Below, piece by piece: positions 38,533-46,940 of a DNA stretch of 46,940 nucleotides. The notes below the pieces were generated by a model that was given only the letters and a program-made list of their open reading frames with translations, made no database searches and was not told the origin of the DNA. Position 1 is the first letter of the stretch. Each line of letters starts with the position of its first letter. Location: positions 1-46,940 of the forward strand of contig JAHBWH010000052.1 of the NCBI GenBank assembly GCA_019637115.1, read 5' to 3'. The position numbers and the translations under genes are program-made. The stretch comes from Myxococcales bacterium (GTDB lineage Bacteria > Myxococcota_A > Polyangia > Polyangiales > Houyiibacteriaceae).

Positions 38533-39321
38533 GTGGACCCGATCCTCACGGTGCTCCGCTTCGGAGACGTCGAGCGCCCGCTCGGCACCTTCGGGCTGTT
38601 GATCGCGTTCGGGATCCTCGTGTCAGCGACGCTCGCGGCGCGCGCCGCCGCGCGCGCAGACATCGACGTCGGGCGCGCCATCGCGGCGTTCGGGTTTACC
38701 GCGGCCGGCAGCCTGGCCGGGGCCTTCACGCTCTTCGTCGCGGTCGAATACTTCCGGACGGGCGCGCTCATCGACCTGCGAACGCAAGGCGGGCTCGTCT
38801 TCTACGGGGCGCCGCTCGGGGGTGGGCTTGCGCTCTGGCTCGCGTGCCGCGCCTTCGGACTGCCCTTCTGGCGCCTCGCGGACGTCGGCGTTCAAGCCAT
38901 CCCCGCGGGCCACGCCATCGGACGCCTCGGCTGCTTCTTCGGCGGGTGCTGCTACGGCCGCCCCTTCGAGGAGGGAGCCGCGCCCTTCTGGGCCGTGCGC
39001 TACACGCACTGGATGGCGCCCGCCGCCGACCCGCCCGTGCTGCGGCACCCCACCCCGCTCTACGAGAGCGGCCTGCTCCTCGCGGTCGCGTTCGCGTTCA
39101 CGCTCCTCCCGCCGAAGCGCGTCGGGACGGGGGCGCGGCTCGGCGCCTATTGCGTCGCGTACGCCCTCGTCCGGTCCACCGTCGAAGCGTTTCGGGGCGA
39201 CACGGTGCGCGGGATCTGGGCCCTCGGGCTCTCCACGTCGCAGTGGCTCTCCGTGCTGACCGCAGCCCTCGGCGTCGTGCTCATGGCCCTCGCGAAGCGC
39301 CAGCCCGTGGAGATCGGATGA
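38533..39321 (+). CDS. lgt: prolipoprotein diacylglyceryl transferase
   Basis: 262 residues, about seven membrane segments, inner membrane. GHAIGRLGCFFGGCCYGRP carries the essential Arg of the GRxGN-like motif; HPTPLYES and the late RGDTVRG, STSQW motifs are also typical. Transfers diacylglycerol to the lipobox Cys of lipoproteins, the first step of lipoprotein maturation. Several lipoprotein genes of this window would need it. Starts with GTG 38533. The last part is duplicated just after the stop. Confidence 0.92.
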   Translation: MDPILTVLRFGDVERPLGTFGLLIAFGILVSATLAARAAARADIDVGRAIAAFGFTAAGSLAGAFTLFVAVEYFRTGALIDLRTQGGLVFYGAPLGGGLALWLACRAFGLPFWRLADVGVQAIPAGHAIGRLGCFFGGCCYGRPFEEGAAPFWAVRYTHWMAPAADPPVLRHPTPLYESGLLLAVAFAFTLLPPKRVGTGARLGAYCVAYALVRSTVEAFRGDTVRGIWALGLSTSQWLSVLTAALGVVLMALAKRQPVEIG

Positions 39322-39375
39322 GCCCCCGGCGTCGTGCGCGTGGCCCTCGCGAAACGGCCGCCGGAGGGTGGACGA
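39271..39375. repeat. 57-bp tandem duplication at lgt 3' end
   Basis: GGCGTCGTGCTCATGGCCCT at 39271 recurs as GGCGTCGTGCGCGTGGCCCT at 39328. The similarity runs on through CTCGCGAA to the GA(T/C)GAGCC end, giving an offset of 57 bp. The second copy contributes the first codons of the next gene in another frame. Confidence 0.85.
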
Positions 39376-40274
39376 GCCGCCTAGCGTCCGCGCGACCAAA
39401 CGGCCTCACCAGCGTCGGCGCGTTGCTCGCGCTCGGGCTCGCGGTCGCGCCTGCGCGCGGGGACGCCGAAGCCGCCACCGCGCTCGTCGAGGCGCTTCCG
39501 CCCACCATTCGGATCGCGGCGGGCTGGTTTCGTCGCGGAAGCGACGAGGTGGACGTCCGGTACGCCCTCTCGCTCTGCGAGCGTGAGCTCGGCTTTCGCG
39601 GGCGGGAGATCTGCCACGAGCCGAGCGTCGCGCTGCTCTTCGAGGCCGAGATGCCCGCCCGCCGGATTCACGTGCGCGCCTTCCGCATCGACCGCACGGA
39701 GGTCACCCGAGCGGCGTGGCGGACGTGCGTGCGCGCGGGCCGGTGCCCCCCCGAGCGAACGCCCGACACCGACGAGCGCCTGGGCGCCCCACAGATGCCG
39801 GTCACTGGGGTGACGTGGGTGGAGGCTCGAGCCTATTGCGAGTTCGTAGGAGGCCGGCTCCCGACCGAGACCGAGTGGGAGCGGGCCGCGCGTGGGGTCG
39901 ACGGTCGACGCTTCCCGTGGGGCAACGCCTGGAACGATCGGCTCGCCAACCACGGCGGCCTCGAAGGGCGCGCCGCGATCGACGGCTTCCGGTTCCTCGC
40001 GCCCGTCGGCAGCTTCCCAGACGGGGCGAGCCCCTTTGGCCTCCTCGACGTCGCGGGGAACGTCTGGGAGTGGACCGAGGATCGCTTCGCGCCCGGCGCC
40101 TACGCGGGCGACCTCGCCGTCGATCCACAAGGTCCGCGCGAAGGCGGAGAGCGCGTCGCGCGCGGCGGCTCGTGGCGGAGCACGGCCGAGCAGCTCCGCG
40201 TCACCACGCGGCGCCCGGTGCCCGAGGGCGCGCACGCGCCAGACCTCGGGCTGCGCTGCGCGTACGACGATTGA
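39318..40274 (+). CDS. SUMF1/FGE-like domain protein
   Basis: 318 residues. An N-terminal signal-like hydrophobic stretch (SVGALLALGLAVAPARGD, about 31-48) is followed by a formylglycine-generating-enzyme-sulfatase fold: RIDRTEVTRAAWRTC, PVTGVTWVEARAYCEFVGG, RLPTETEWERAARG, FPWGNAW, VAGNVWEWTEDRF and ARGGSW. Secreted, so a binding or sugar-associated role is possible; true sulfatase activation is not shown. ATG 39318 overlaps the lgt stop, but codons 4-20 come from the duplicated lgt end, so the native start may be later. Confidence 0.82.
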   Translation: MSPRRRARGPRETAAGGWTSRLASARPNGLTSVGALLALGLAVAPARGDAEAATALVEALPPTIRIAAGWFRRGSDEVDVRYALSLCERELGFRGREICHEPSVALLFEAEMPARRIHVRAFRIDRTEVTRAAWRTCVRAGRCPPERTPDTDERLGAPQMPVTGVTWVEARAYCEFVGGRLPTETEWERAARGVDGRRFPWGNAWNDRLANHGGLEGRAAIDGFRFLAPVGSFPDGASPFGLLDVAGNVWEWTEDRFAPGAYAGDLAVDPQGPREGGERVARGGSWRSTAEQLRVTTRRPVPEGAHAPDLGLRCAYDD

Positions 40275-40455
40275 ACCGACCGGTCGCCTCCGTGTTTCGC
40301 CACCGCGCGCACGCGAACGGATGGTTCGGGTCGCGCAGCCCTCCTCGACGAGGACAAGCCCGTGGACCCTCGAGCGAGCCGGAGCGACAGGCGAGACTCG
40401 ATTTGCGAAGTGCCCACCCACGGGGCTATGTTCCCGCCCCCTCGTTGGAGCCCCC

Positions 40456-40860
40456 ATGCGCGCCTCGTCCCTCATCTTCGCCTTCTTCCTCTCGCTGCTC
40501 TCCTTCTCGTGCAAGGGCGGCGAAGGCGACGCCTGCAAGGACAACTCGAATTGCGGCGGGGGTCGGCTCTGCTGCAAGCCGAGCCTCCTCGCCTCCCGGG
40601 GCCGCTGCCAGCTCGTGTGCGGCATGGAGGACGCCGGCGGTGTGGACTCGGGGGCGACGGATAGCGGCGCCGCGGACACCGGCGCGACCGACGCGGGAGA
40701 TGATGACGCCGCGACGGAGGACGCCGGGGCCGACGACGCTGGCGAGGACGCCGGGACCGACGACGCTGGCGAGGACGCCGGGACCGACGACGCTGGGACC
40801 GACGACGCCGGGACCGACGACGCCGGGACCGACGACGCTGGGACCGACGCGGGGGAGTGA
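40456..40860 (+). CDS. Asp-Ala-Gly-linker lipoprotein
   Basis: 134 residues. Signal peptide with lipobox SFSC, then a small Cys-rich unit (GDACKDNSNCGGGRLCCKPS) to about residue 55, then only Asp/Ala/Gly/Thr repeats such as DAGTDDAGTDDAG. The repeat is also conserved at the DNA level (about 40720-40858), so it is likely length-variable. ATG 40456 is fixed by the signal peptide. Function unknown; an outer-membrane spacer type is common in myxobacteria. The 181-base gap before it is empty. Confidence 0.8.
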   Translation: MRASSLIFAFFLSLLSFSCKGGEGDACKDNSNCGGGRLCCKPSLLASRGRCQLVCGMEDAGGVDSGATDSGAADTGATDAGDDDAATEDAGADDAGEDAGTDDAGEDAGTDDAGTDDAGTDDAGTDDAGTDAGE

Positions 40861-40949
40861 CCCGTCCGCTCCGGGTGTAACCCCACCGCGCGGGTTTCGT
40901 TCGAGCGGCGGACTGCGATACCCTTCCCGGACCTGTCTTTCGAGCTCCG

Positions 40950-42800
<1,851 letters not shown>

Positions 42801-42814
42801 CGTCGCCGCGCAGG

Positions 42815-42835
42815 CTCGACCAGAGTGCGGTCGAG
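42815..42835 (+). terminator. possible hairpin after kinase gene
   Basis: CTCGACC / GGTCGAG, a 7-bp stem with a seven-base loop, 14 bases after the kinase stop. Short, and without a T-run. Confidence 0.3.
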
Positions 42836-42967
42836 TGCTCCCGTTTCGCGATCCTTCGTGACGGGCACGTGACGAGAGGCCCGACACGAATTGACCTCTG
42901 CGGAGGGGCCGTCTAGCTTCGGGCCCGTTCCGCCCGAGCATCACGGCGGAGCTCGGAGGCTCTCGAC

Positions 42968-43942
42968 ATGCTTCGTCCGTGGATCGTTCGACTCGCGCTC
43001 GTCACCTCGATCCTCGCGGTCGCGCCCCTCGTCACGCCGCGCGTTGCCCACGCTCAGGCGCCCAGCCGCCAAGTCCGCGAGGCGGCCCGCGAGGCCTACG
43101 CCCGCGGTCAGGAGGCGTTCCGAGACGGCCGCTTCGCCGAGGCGGAGTCAGCCTTCGAGGAGGCCTTTGGCCACATCCCCAACCCGATCGTCCTGCTCGG
43201 GCTCGCCGAGGCACGCGAGCGCCTCGGCAACGTCCCCGGCGCCATCAGCGCGCTCGACGCCTACCTCGTCAACCGCCCCGACGCGCCCGACGCGGACGCG
43301 GTCCGCGACCGCCTCGCGACGCTCCGCGCCACCCCCGGTACGCTCGTGGTCCAATCGGTGCCCGGCGGCGCGGCCGTCCTGCTCGACGGCAGCGACACGG
43401 GGCAGATCACCCCCGCCGAGCTGCAGACGCACCCCGGCCCCCACACCGTGAGCCTCCGGCTCGAGGGGTACGAGCTCGCCGACGCCACCGTCGACGTGGG
43501 CCCGGGCGGCTCGACGGAGGTCGAAGTGGCGCTCACCGCGATGCTCGCCCCCGTCGTCGAGCCCGAGCCCCCCGCCGCGGAGCCGCTCGAGGAGCCGGAG
43601 CCCGAGGTCACCACCCCGGCGTCGACGGGGCCGGGAACGGCCGTCTGGGTCACCTCTGGGATCGCGGCGGCCTCCCTCGTGGGTGGCACCATCCTCGGCT
43701 TCATGGCCCTCTCGCGCCAGGCGCAGTTCGACGACGATCCGATGACCGCGACGGCAAACGAGGGCGACCGCTTCGCGCTCTTCGCCGACGTGCTCTTCAG
43801 CGTCGCCGCGGTCTCTGCGATCACCGCCATCGTCCTCTTCTTGACCCGCAAGAGCCCCGAGGAGCAGCGGCAAGAGCGCGTCCAGATCGCGCCCCACGTC
43901 GGCCCCCGCGGCGGTGGGGTCGGCGCCCGCCTCGTGTTTTGA
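42968..43942 (+). CDS. TPR and PEGA-like envelope protein
   Basis: 324 residues. Signal peptide to about residue 30 (cleavage near AHAQA), then TPR-like helices (ARGQEAFRDGRFAEAESAFE, NPIVLLGLAEARERLGNVPG) to about 115. A PEGA-like beta domain follows (GTLVVQSVPGGAAVLLDGSD, then SLRLEGYELADATVDV), then a Pro/Glu linker and two membrane segments (about 220-240 and 270-293). The PEGA domain often binds surface or glycan partners. Predicted periplasmic with a C-terminal membrane anchor. It may be a substrate or partner of the preceding kinase, but nothing proves this. Confidence 0.82.
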   Translation: MLRPWIVRLALVTSILAVAPLVTPRVAHAQAPSRQVREAAREAYARGQEAFRDGRFAEAESAFEEAFGHIPNPIVLLGLAEARERLGNVPGAISALDAYLVNRPDAPDADAVRDRLATLRATPGTLVVQSVPGGAAVLLDGSDTGQITPAELQTHPGPHTVSLRLEGYELADATVDVGPGGSTEVEVALTAMLAPVVEPEPPAAEPLEEPEPEVTTPASTGPGTAVWVTSGIAAASLVGGTILGFMALSRQAQFDDDPMTATANEGDRFALFADVLFSVAAVSAITAIVLFLTRKSPEEQRQERVQIAPHVGPRGGGVGARLVF

Positions 43943-43950
43943 AGCCGTTC

Positions 43951-44026
43951 TCGCGAGCGAAGCGAGGGGAGGGGCCCCGCGGGGCTGCACCCCCCGTGGG
44001 GGAGAGGCTGGCGACAGCCCCTCCGA
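43951..44026. repeat. dispersed palindromic element, copy B
   Basis: GCGAGCGAAGCGAGGGGAGG, then GGCCCCGCGGGGCTGCACCC, CCCGTGGGGGAGAGGCTGGC and GACAGCCCCTCC. It matches the reverse complement of the 8282 element over about 75 bp, without the left part. It starts nine bases after the TPR-PEGA stop. Confidence 0.75.
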
Positions 44027-44108
44027 GCAAGACGGGGTGACGCGCGCGCCCACGCGGGTTAGCGTGCCTGCGAACGAAGAAGCAGTCCGGATAGAGGTGA
44101 ACGTGAAG

Positions 44109-44900
44109 ATGAGGTCGCTCGGCTTTGGGCTCGTGCCCCCAACCCGAAGTTCGTTCCGGGTTGCCGTGAATGATCGGCCGGAGGGCCCGCCGTCGCGCAG
44201 GCGTCGGACACGCCGAGTCGAGGAGGCCGGCGAGCGCTCGCCGCGGATCCCCGGAGCGAGCTTTGGGTTGGGCGCGCTGCTCCTGACGATGGCCAGCGGA
44301 TGCCAGCTCGTCGTGAGCTTCGACCCGAGCCGGGTCCCGGACGGCGGACCGGACGCGGGGACCATGGACGGCGGACAGACCGACACGGGCCTGGACGCTG
44401 GTGAGCTGGACGCTGGTGAGCTCGACGCTGGTGAGCTCGACGCCGACCAAGACGACGCGGGCGACGTCGACGCTGGTGAGACGGACGCTGGCGACACGGA
44501 CGCCGGCGACACGGACGCCGGCCCGGGTGACGCGGGCACCGACGCGGCCGCGCCCTGCGGCGACCTCGGGGAAGCGTGCTGCGCTGGGGACTCGTGCACC
44601 GGCGCGGCCCTCGTCTGCGACACCGCCGGGACGATGACCTGCGTGGCATGCGGCGCCGCCGACGCGCTCTGCTGCGCGGGCGATACCTGCGACGGAACCC
44701 TCGTCTGCACGGGCGGGACGTGCGCGGCGCCGTGCGGCGGCGCCGACCAGGCCTGCTGTGCGACGGGCGAGCCGTGCGGCGCAGCGCTCGTGTGTGACGG
44801 CGACGATACCTGTCGCGCGTGCGGGGCCGATGGCGAGCTCTGCTGTGCTGGAGACGCGTGCGATGGCGACCTCCTCTGCGTCGCGGGGACCTGCGAATAG
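44109..44900 (+). CDS. Cys-rich Asp-Ala-Gly lipoprotein
   Basis: 263 residues. Lipobox ASGC at 62-65 is preceded by a hydrophobic stretch, but the N-terminus before it is unusually long (about 50 residues). ATG 44109 has an AGAGGTGA ribosome site; GTG 44166 would give a shorter signal. After the lipobox comes an Asp-Ala-Gly/Glu linker with perfect DNA repeats, then four Cys-rich units (for example CGDLGEACCAGDSC). Function unknown; the same architecture as the gene at 40456 but larger. Confidence 0.78.
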   Translation: MRSLGFGLVPPTRSSFRVAVNDRPEGPPSRRRRTRRVEEAGERSPRIPGASFGLGALLLTMASGCQLVVSFDPSRVPDGGPDAGTMDGGQTDTGLDAGELDAGELDAGELDADQDDAGDVDAGETDAGDTDAGDTDAGPGDAGTDAAAPCGDLGEACCAGDSCTGAALVCDTAGTMTCVACGAADALCCAGDTCDGTLVCTGGTCAAPCGGADQACCATGEPCGAALVCDGDDTCRACGADGELCCAGDACDGDLLCVAGTCE

Positions 44901-45003
44901 CCCTCCGCGCCTGCGGATCTCGCCGTGGACGTCGTCGACTCCCGTCGTCGAGCAGCCGCCGAAACCCCTGGAGATGGCGGCGCCGAGCTGCTAGGCGCCC
45001 GTC

Positions 45004-45171
45004 GTGGGTACTGGAACGATCACGCTCTGGTGGTACGCGCTCTGCTGCGCGTTCATCACGATCTTCACGATCGTCACGAGCCTGCTCATCGCCCACGGCC
45101 AACGGAAGAAGCGCCGGCGACGAGCCGGCGCGCAGAAGCCCGCGCTTGACCCCCCCGCCTCGCACGACTAG
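45004..45171 (+). CDS. small single-span membrane protein
   Basis: A 55-residue reading frame, GTG 45004 to TAG 45171. After TLWWYALCCAFITIFTIV, one membrane segment (about 8-30), it has a basic tail, GQRKKRRRRAGAQK. It lies between the Cys-rich lipoprotein and the gene at 45187 with room for a promoter. It is read in a high-GC gap, so it might be chance, but the clean membrane-plus-basic pattern supports a real small gene. Confidence 0.5.
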   Translation: MGTGTITLWWYALCCAFITIFTIVTSLLIAHGQRKKRRRRAGAQKPALDPPASHD

Positions 45172-45186
45172 AAACGCCTCGTTTTC

Positions 45187-45714
45187 GTGGACCGCGCCGA
45201 CGCGCGGTGGGCGCTCACGCGCCGCGGCCCCCGAGGAGCCGCCCGACCAGGAGGTCCGTTGAGTCCGAAGCCGGAGGGAGCCCAAGAGCCTGCGGGCCGC
45301 GTTCGCGCCGGCCGCATCGGCCGCCGCGTCGCGCTCGGCTTCTACTTCGCCTTCCTCGTCTACATCACGGTCGTCGCCTTCTGGAGCGTCGTACCGCAGA
45401 TCTTCTGGCCCGCTTCCTCCGCCCCCGCCGACGCGGACTGCGCCACCGGCCTGCGCGAGCTGACCGTCGACCTCCGCGCGCGCGCGGCGGGCGGCGTCAC
45501 CGCCAACGCCTCGGCGCTCGACTTCGCCGCGTGGGACGACCGCTACCACGCCCTCGCCGCCCGCTGCGAGAGCGACGACCGTTATCACCGCGTCGGCGTG
45601 CTGCGCCATCGCCTCGACACCACCCTCCGCCGCTTCGCGCGCGAGGACGCCCGCCTCTTCGACGAGGTCGAGCGCTCGCTCACGGCGGCTACCTCTCCTC
45701 GAGAAGGATCATGA
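45187..45714 (+). CDS. single-span membrane protein, unknown
   Basis: 175 residues. One membrane segment (about 49-70, VALGFYFAFLVYITVVAFWS) precedes a soluble helical domain rich in Arg and Ala (CATGLRELTVDLRARAAGG, then FDEVERSLTAATS). GTG 45187 is used; TTG 45259 has a GAGGT just three bases before it and may be the true start. The next gene overlaps its stop (ATGA), so it is co-transcribed with the RNA helicase. Function unknown. Confidence 0.6.
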   Translation: MDRADARWALTRRGPRGAARPGGPLSPKPEGAQEPAGRVRAGRIGRRVALGFYFAFLVYITVVAFWSVVPQIFWPASSAPADADCATGLRELTVDLRARAAGGVTANASALDFAAWDDRYHALAARCESDDRYHRVGVLRHRLDTTLRRFAREDARLFDEVERSLTAATSPREGS

Positions 45715-46940
45715 CCACCGATTTCGCGACCCCCCAAGAGCCTCAGGCCGAGGCCGACACCTTCGACTCCCTCGGGCTCACCGAGCCCGTCCTCCGCGCC
45801 ATCGGCGAGATCGGCTGGAGCAGCCCGACCCCCGTCCAGCGGGAGTGCTACCCGCTCGCCATCGACGGCAAGGACCTCATCGTCCAGAGCCGCACCGGAA
45901 CGGGCAAGACCGGCGCGTTCGGCATCCCGATCGTCGATCGCCTCCTGGACGCCCAGCCTGGCGTGCAGGCGCTCATCCTCGCGCCGACCCGCGAGCTCGC
46001 GCTGCAGAGCGCCCGTGAGATCGGCAGGCTCGCCGTCCACCGGGGCCTGAGCACGACCGCGGTCTACGGCGGCGCGCCGATGGAGAAGCAGGTCCGCGAG
46101 CTCGCGCAGGGGGCGCAGATCGTGAGCGGCACCCCCGGCCGCGTCCTCGATCACCTGCGACGCGGCACGCTCGACTCCTCAGGGCTGCGCGTGCTGGTGC
46201 TCGACGAGGCCGACGAGATGCTCTCGATGGGCTTCGCCAAGGAGCTCCACGCGATCCTCGAGCTCCTCCCGAAGGAGCGCCAGACCTTCCTCTTCAGCGC
46301 CACCGTCGACGGCCCGATCCAGCGGGTCGGTGAGCGGCACATGAAGGATCCGACCGTCGTCACCCTGAGCGGCGACGCCGTCGGCGCGCTCGGGATCACG
46401 CACTACGTCTACATGGTCAGCGGCAAGGGCCGCGCCCGGGATCTCGGTCGCATCCTGGAGGTCGAGGACCCCGAGAGCGCGATCATCTTCTGCAACACCA
46501 AGGCAGAGACCGAGCAGGTCGCCGCCGAGCTCCAGCGGCTCGGCTTCGACGCGGACTGGCTGAACGGCGACCTGCCGCAGTCCGAGCGCGAGCGCATCAT
46601 GGCGCGCACGCGCGCGAGCGAGCTCCGCTACCTCGTGGCGACCGACGTGGCCGCGCGAGGCATCGACATCTCTCACCTCACGCACGTCATCAACTTCGCG
46701 CTGCCCGAGCATCTCGAGCAGTACATCCACCGCACCGGCCGGACCGGCCGCGCAGGCCGCACGGGCACGGCGATCACCCTCGTCGCCCCGCAAGAGCTCG
46801 GCACGCTCTACTACCTCCGGCTTCAGTACAAGATCTTCCCCATCGAGCGCTCGATGCCCTCGGCGGGCGAGGAACGCACGAGGCGCGAGCTCGATCGGCT
46901 CGAAATGTTGCAGCAAGCCTTCGGCGCGCCGAGCGAGATG
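45711..46940 (+). CDS. DEAD-box RNA helicase (3' end beyond window)
   Basis: 410 codons in the window with no stop, so the protein is cut at the end. SPTPVQRECYPLAIDGKD (Q motif), SRTGTGKT (Walker A), PTRELALQ, DEADEM, FSATV, IIFCNTK, ATDVAARGIDI and HRTGRTGRAG are all present and intact. Unwinds RNA using ATP, probably in ribosome or mRNA metabolism. ATG 45711 overlaps the previous stop by four bases. The C-terminal extension that would separate the subtypes lies outside the window. Confidence 0.95.
   Translation, partial: MTTDFATPQEPQAEADTFDSLGLTEPVLRAIGEIGWSSPTPVQRECYPLAIDGKDLIVQSRTGTGKTGAFGIPIVDRLLDAQPGVQALILAPTRELALQSAREIGRLAVHRGLSTTAVYGGAPMEKQVRELAQGAQIVSGTPGRVLDHLRRGTLDSSGLRVLVLDEADEMLSMGFAKELHAILELLPKERQTFLFSATVDGPIQRVGERHMKDPTVVTLSGDAVGALGITHYVYMVSGKGRARDLGRILEVEDPESAIIFCNTKAETEQVAAELQRLGFDADWLNGDLPQSERERIMARTRASELRYLVATDVAARGIDISHLTHVINFALPEHLEQYIHRTGRTGRAGRTGTAITLVAPQELGTLYYLRLQYKIFPIERSMPSAGEERTRRELDRLEMLQQAFGAPSEM

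Overview
The window is very GC-rich chromosomal DNA from a deltaproteobacterial, myxobacteria-like organism, probably Polyangiales or the Sandaracinus group. This is inferred from gene style, not from a database match. The signs are large Cys-rich lipoproteins, lipoproteins with Asp-Ala-Gly linkers, a zinc-ribbon Ser/Thr kinase, a DUF1552/DUF1592 secreted pair, a TPR-PEGA-like protein, many GTG starts, and gaps filled with GC-rich minisatellites. I see no rRNA, tRNA, CRISPR array, transposase or phage gene.

Layout. 1-3029: HMG-CoA lyase, then a small S23/four-helix-bundle gene between two arrays of about 180-bp GC-rich repeats in opposite orientation. 3030-8187: a P1B-ATPase-like membrane protein that has lost its catalytic motifs, then argH and lysA. 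8476-15154: a 1312-residue Cys-rich lipoprotein, a LysR regulator divergent from a small lipoprotein, and an MDR oxidoreductase. 15186-21195: the DUF1592/DUF1552 pair, a pirin, a secreted PPC-like protein, and a YhfC-like membrane protease candidate. 21455-25021: fadN-fadA, a beta-oxidation pair ended by a strong hairpin. 25380-28949: a tightly coupled operon of a small membrane protein, an HTTM/carboxylase-like membrane protein and a HutF-like amidohydrolase. 29116-31940: two overlapping histidine kinases, the second with a degraded ATP-binding domain. 31971-37398: an AI-2E-family permease, an uncharacterised membrane protein, and an era-der GTPase operon. 37590-46940: a small membrane protein, lgt, an FGE/SUMF1-like protein, two Asp-Ala-Gly lipoproteins, a Ser/Thr kinase, a TPR-PEGA-like protein, two small membrane proteins and a DEAD-box helicase cut by the window end.

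Most genes are housekeeping or envelope functions. The unusual content is in the gaps and in degenerate enzymes: the inverted G-quadruplex-capable arrays around the S23-like gene, the pseudo-P-type ATPase, the degenerate kinase partner, a dispersed palindromic element at gene 3' ends, minisatellites sharing a GTGTCCG core at three loci, and two places where a gene's 3' end is itself duplicated in tandem.
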